Below, one piece after another: positions 12,401-13,945 of a DNA stretch of 13,945 bases; position 1 is the stretch's first letter; every line of letters begins with the position of its first letter. The notes beneath the pieces were generated by a model. The model was not told where the DNA came from and did no database searches. It saw only the letters and a program-made list of their open reading frames with translations. A program made the translations under genes and the position numbers. Source of the DNA: Candidatus Uhrbacteria bacterium RIFOXYB12_FULL_58_10 (GTDB taxonomy: Bacteria; Patescibacteriota; Patescibacteriia; UBA9934; GWF2-40-263); the NCBI GenBank assembly GCA_943357275.1, contig CALRGL010000020.1:1-13945 (forward strand), in the 5' to 3' direction.

Positions 12401-13945
12401 ATTAATAAACAACTGTTCCGATGAAGCTGTTGTAATATCAATATCTGTTGCATCTACAGAAGAATCGAATGAAAATGAAGTATCTGAGTCTGTATAGGCA
12501 ATATGATTATTTGCGCCGGCACCAATTCGAAAGAGTGGTGTTGTTCCGCCTGCTGTAAACAGAAGTGTTGGATCTGATGCTGAAGATGGGAGTTGAACAA
12601 TGGCTGATGTTCCAGCAAATCGAATTTCAGCGTCCCAACCATCATTAATAAGTAATCCGGTTTCTGTGGCATCCACGTCAGGTGTCAATGTGGCAATTGA
12701 AATGCCATTGACGAAGTTACTCACCCCTGTGTGATCACCTAAATTTGTTGCTGTAACGTTTAGAGCGCTGTACGTATCACTTCCGTTTGCTGTTCCTGTT
12801 AGAAAATCGATCAAAAAACCATCCTCAGAACTACCTGTTGTCGCAAATCGTGTGAGTGAAAGTGTTTCTCCTGCTGTTCCAAAAAAGGTTGTAGCTGAGT
12901 CCAAGTTCATCGAGTCCGCAAATTCTGAAAAATCTAAACAATTGGTACAAGAAAAATCTGTCGCCGTAATCGATCCTGCGGAAACAATTTTTCCATCACC
13001 TTCAACACGAAGAGCTTCCGTTTCGTTTCCAGCAACGTCTGTGATGATTCGCAAAACATCAGCCGTAGCCGTGGATTCTTCTGAGTTGATTACAAATGAG
13101 TAACCAAGATCATCGGTCAAATCTCCTGTTACAAGCTGAAGAGCTGATCCAGTTGTAAGGGAAGATCCATCGACGTCAATAATGTTTGCAGAGGTTGCTG
13201 ACGAAGTAATGCCAAGGACGTTTGCGTTTGTCGCATTGGTTATACTAAACGTTCCGTCAGAAGTGATAGAGGAAACATCCGTGATGTTTCCACTTGTATC
13301 AACATTAAACAATCCATTGATATCGAATGTTCCTGCTAAATAGGTATTTCCTCCAACTTCAAGCTCATCATCAACTTTTAAATCACCTACCAAGCCGTCA
13401 GCTGACAAAAACACTGCATCTGCTCCCACGATCACAGCTGCATCATTTTCGTAAGTTCCGAACGTACCTGAAGTAAAAAGACCACCGGTAATATCTGCTA
13501 AATAAGCCACTGTTCCAGAAGCATTTTGAAACGTAACCGTTCGATCTGCTGTTGGATCTGTAAAGGTAAACGTTGTTTCAGAGGCATCAACAGATCCTCC
13601 TTCAAACACAAACGGGGAAGCACCAGAGACGGTTGCGCCCGTATAGTCATAAATACCCGTCGCTGTGTCCCCAGTCGAAGCTAAAAATCCCGTGGAGTCG
13701 ATGCCGTCGAGAGATTGCGCGTTCAATGCATAAGGAACAGCACTCATGAGCTTTCTTGGAGAGAGTGTTTCACCATTGATGATCACCTCCAAGTAAACAG
13801 AAGCATCATCTGCAAAAACGGCGTCAGGAATGGCTGCAAAGGCATCTCCTGTATCACCTAAGTTTTGCGTAAACAACCCCGTGGTCAGCGGGACAGACTT
13901 GTTGATTGTCGAAGCTGGAGTATCACCGTCGCAAGTGGAGCTTGA
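9467..13945 (-). CDS. Giant beta-rich surface fibre/adhesin-like protein (5' end beyond window)
   Basis: The frame is open from the window edge to the TAA at 9467, at least 1492 residues; the true start lies outside. In order (numbered from the edge): a TINKSVPLTTGLFTQNLG...YLEVIINGETLSPR module ending SAVPYALNA (about 1-76); a TFTFTDPTADRTVTFQNASG segment; long Ser/Thr/Asp/Gly-rich beta strands; a Gly-rich solenoid (530-679); FDDDVQGQIWVMEMLGVTTFNC...; a first AEWYP...LAGRVP domain (about 866-995); a second copy, AEMFP...LAGRVP (about 1133-1261); and a beta-sandwich-like C-terminus with LYVSEKDNNHFIVKRFGG and VEFDWMVSAYRTGFE, then a Pro/Glu/Ser-rich acidic tail. Cys is very scarce. It is likely secreted or surface-exposed, but the signal peptide would be outside. 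No catalytic motif is seen. Proteins of this build are typical of Patescibacteria; their role is largely unknown. Confidence 0.85.
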   Translation of the reverse strand, partial: SSSTCDGDTPASTINKSVPLTTGLFTQNLGDTGDAFAAIPDAVFADDASVYLEVIINGETLSPRKLMSAVPYALNAQSLDGIDSTGFLASTGDTATGIYDYTGATVSGASPFVFEGGSVDASETTFTFTDPTADRTVTFQNASGTVAYLADITGGLFTSGTFGTYENDAAVIVGADAVFLSADGLVGDLKVDDELEVGGNTYLAGTFDINGLFNVDTSGNITDVSSITSDGTFSITNATNANVLGITSSATSANIIDVDGSSLTTGSALQLVTGDLTDDLGYSFVINSEESTATADVLRIITDVAGNETEALRVEGDGKIVSAGSITATDFSCTNCLDFSEFADSMNLDSATTFFGTAGETLSLTRFATTGSSEDGFLIDFLTGTANGSDTYSALNVTATNLGDHTGVSNFVNGISIATLTPDVDATETGLLINDGWDAEIRFAGTSAIVQLPSSASDPTLLFTAGGTTPLFRIGAGANNHIAYTDSDTSFSFDSSVDATDIDITTASSEQLFINPSAAFTVLSGVEATGIGSQISLTSGNGSAAGDAGGLISMTAGDGGPGDGVALSGDGGSISLLAGSAGLSGAFGPGNGGSVSVTAGDGDLTTASSDGGDVTITSGQGSVMFDSTGGDIILDTEVGAPAGGDGDIVLITGSQTAPASDNGYIYLLAQQWGQINIADGTTDSMYVHIGGVDSNSSSYVSIATEGTSGDTLDFGNANTATSFTLSGGDDWSIGSNGSAVLGIGSLNVSGAGSLSVNGALDFGDAEEFVATDDTPSVASGALFLGSATAVTIQAFDDDVQGQIWVMEMLGVTTFNCDNSGATAPTLQCGSSDIVTGAGDSMVWGSDGTNALLLSWMKESAAQTGADLAEWYPATDDVQAGDVVSASFTEPVHVSKSTSAYQKGLTGIVATQPGLVLGERGTSTYAAQVALAGRVPVKFSNENGEVTTGDYLTSSGTRPGYAMKATTIGPAIGMAMEDSSGLSLITAFVNNSFYIPTSLNEDGTSNVSTENVIVSQTGTASAGQPTFDSFGLSLRGSAWNGSEATAVSMMMLNQVSDVDHYRLSIRNTSDTEVAYISNEGDLHTSGDVVIGGNLYPSDRGTAQTSKYIYYDGSEGAGGDFMRTNASGWGTGSYDFAEMFPSSEQLKAGEVVVFADNGEKVRRSTIGDETAFAGIVSTRPGFLAGNNIAGHYPIALAGRVPTYVSIENGAIKVGDPLSASSMSGYAMKAIEAGPIIGYALETFNGDVDDQILVFVNTGYWGGETVSPAPGTENNASGFAQGMNVEYATLNMSGNIYLSGNEILGVGRIAGLGDNWEILADGTISTKGLLTTEISTLTGETVKTIATTSPEATITLTGTTTLEGDQVEVRFEDIAPTFNDVIGPESPVRVIVTPSGPVSLYVSEKDNNHFIVKRFGGDSVPVEFDWMVSAYRTGFEPVKIEEVSPVVPEEPAPQVSPEQNFIDPLVADDGDVQVENPSEPVIEQPSLSQESAPQS
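10163..10549 (-). repeat. AEMFP...LAGRVP domain, copy 2
   Basis: This is the second copy of the ~130-residue domain in the fibre protein: AEMFP, AGEVV, GIVSTRPGFLAG, ALAGRVPTYVS, ENGAIKVGDPLSASS, GYAMKA, GPIIGYALE, VFVNTGYW. It aligns over its full length with copy 1. The two differ at many positions, so the duplication is old or the pair was acquired as such. Confidence 0.8.
10960..11350 (-). repeat. AEWYP...LAGRVP domain, copy 1
   Basis: This is the first copy of the domain: DLAEWYP, AGDVV, GIVATQPGLVLG, ALAGRVPVKFS, ENGEVTTGDYLTSS, GYAMKA, GPAIGMAME, AFVNNSFY. It is separated from copy 2 by about 140 residues. In related surface proteins this region lies near the C-terminus; its function is not known to me. 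Confidence 0.8.
11909..12358 (-). repeat. Gly-rich beta-solenoid repeats, about eight units
   Basis: Within the fibre protein (residues 530-679) about eight units of 17-22 residues follow the pattern GG-x-[IV]-[ST]-hydrophobic-x-[AS]-G-x-G, for example GGLISMTAGDGG, GGSISLLAGSAG, GGSVSVTAGDGD, GGDVTITSGQGS. The last three units decay (GGDIILDTEVG, GDIVLITGS, GYIYLLAQQWG). This is the periodicity of a right-handed parallel beta-helix. Confidence 0.7.

Noticed and set aside
13874..13876. TTG as the start of the giant fibre protein
   Set aside because: The frame stays open for 23 further codons to the window edge, and the conserved module (TINKSVPLTTGLF) begins upstream of it. The gene is simply cut by the window.

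Overview
The window reads as chromosomal DNA of a Patescibacteria/CPR-type bacterium. This is inferred, not proven. The grounds are a ribosomal S6 with a long acidic tail ending in an LDKKIDEIL-type helix, a Trm11-like THUMP-methyltransferase of the kind common in that group, an O-antigen-ligase-like membrane protein fused to TPRs, a very large beta-rich surface fibre protein, and several genes that look leaderless. TAA, TAG and TGA all serve as stops, so the standard bacterial code fits.

All genes but one lie on the minus strand. From the left: the 5' tip of rpsR, ssb and rpsF form the classical rpsF-ssb-rpsR operon (1-1103), with its promoter and a structured leader at 1104-1201. A divergent plus-strand Trm11-like methyltransferase follows (1253-2449); its coding sequence carries a C/G-rich palindromic element. 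It converges on ychF (2446-3504), the two stop codons overlapping by 4 bases. A good terminator for the plus-strand transcript sits inside the ychF coding region (2644-2680).

The middle (3560-6833) is a run of short, separately transcribed minus-strand units packed head to tail, each with a sigma70-like promoter (17-base spacer) and a hairpin terminator: two unrecognised proteins that are diverged paralogues of each other (3608-4477 and 4597-5427), an orotate phosphoribosyltransferase-like pyrE (5538-6197), tRNA-Ala(GGC) (6277-6352) and an unrecognised 64-residue protein (6467-6661). The two paralogues share promoter type, a hairpin at the predicted transcript 5' end and similar terminator stems. 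They look richer in G+C than their neighbours.

The right half is a cell-surface block: an O-antigen-ligase-like/TPR membrane protein (6842-9238) and, upstream of it on the same strand, the 3' part of a giant fibre or adhesin-like protein (9467 to the window edge, at least 1492 residues). The fibre has a Gly-rich beta-solenoid repeat, two copies of an AGDVV...LAGRVP domain and a beta-sandwich-like C-terminus. A plausible but unproven link is that the ligase-like enzyme decorates surface polymers or proteins.

The most novel item is the tandem pair of unknown paralogues with matched control regions. Other points worth checking are the palindrome inside the methyltransferase gene, the antisense terminator inside ychF, and the leaderless starts.
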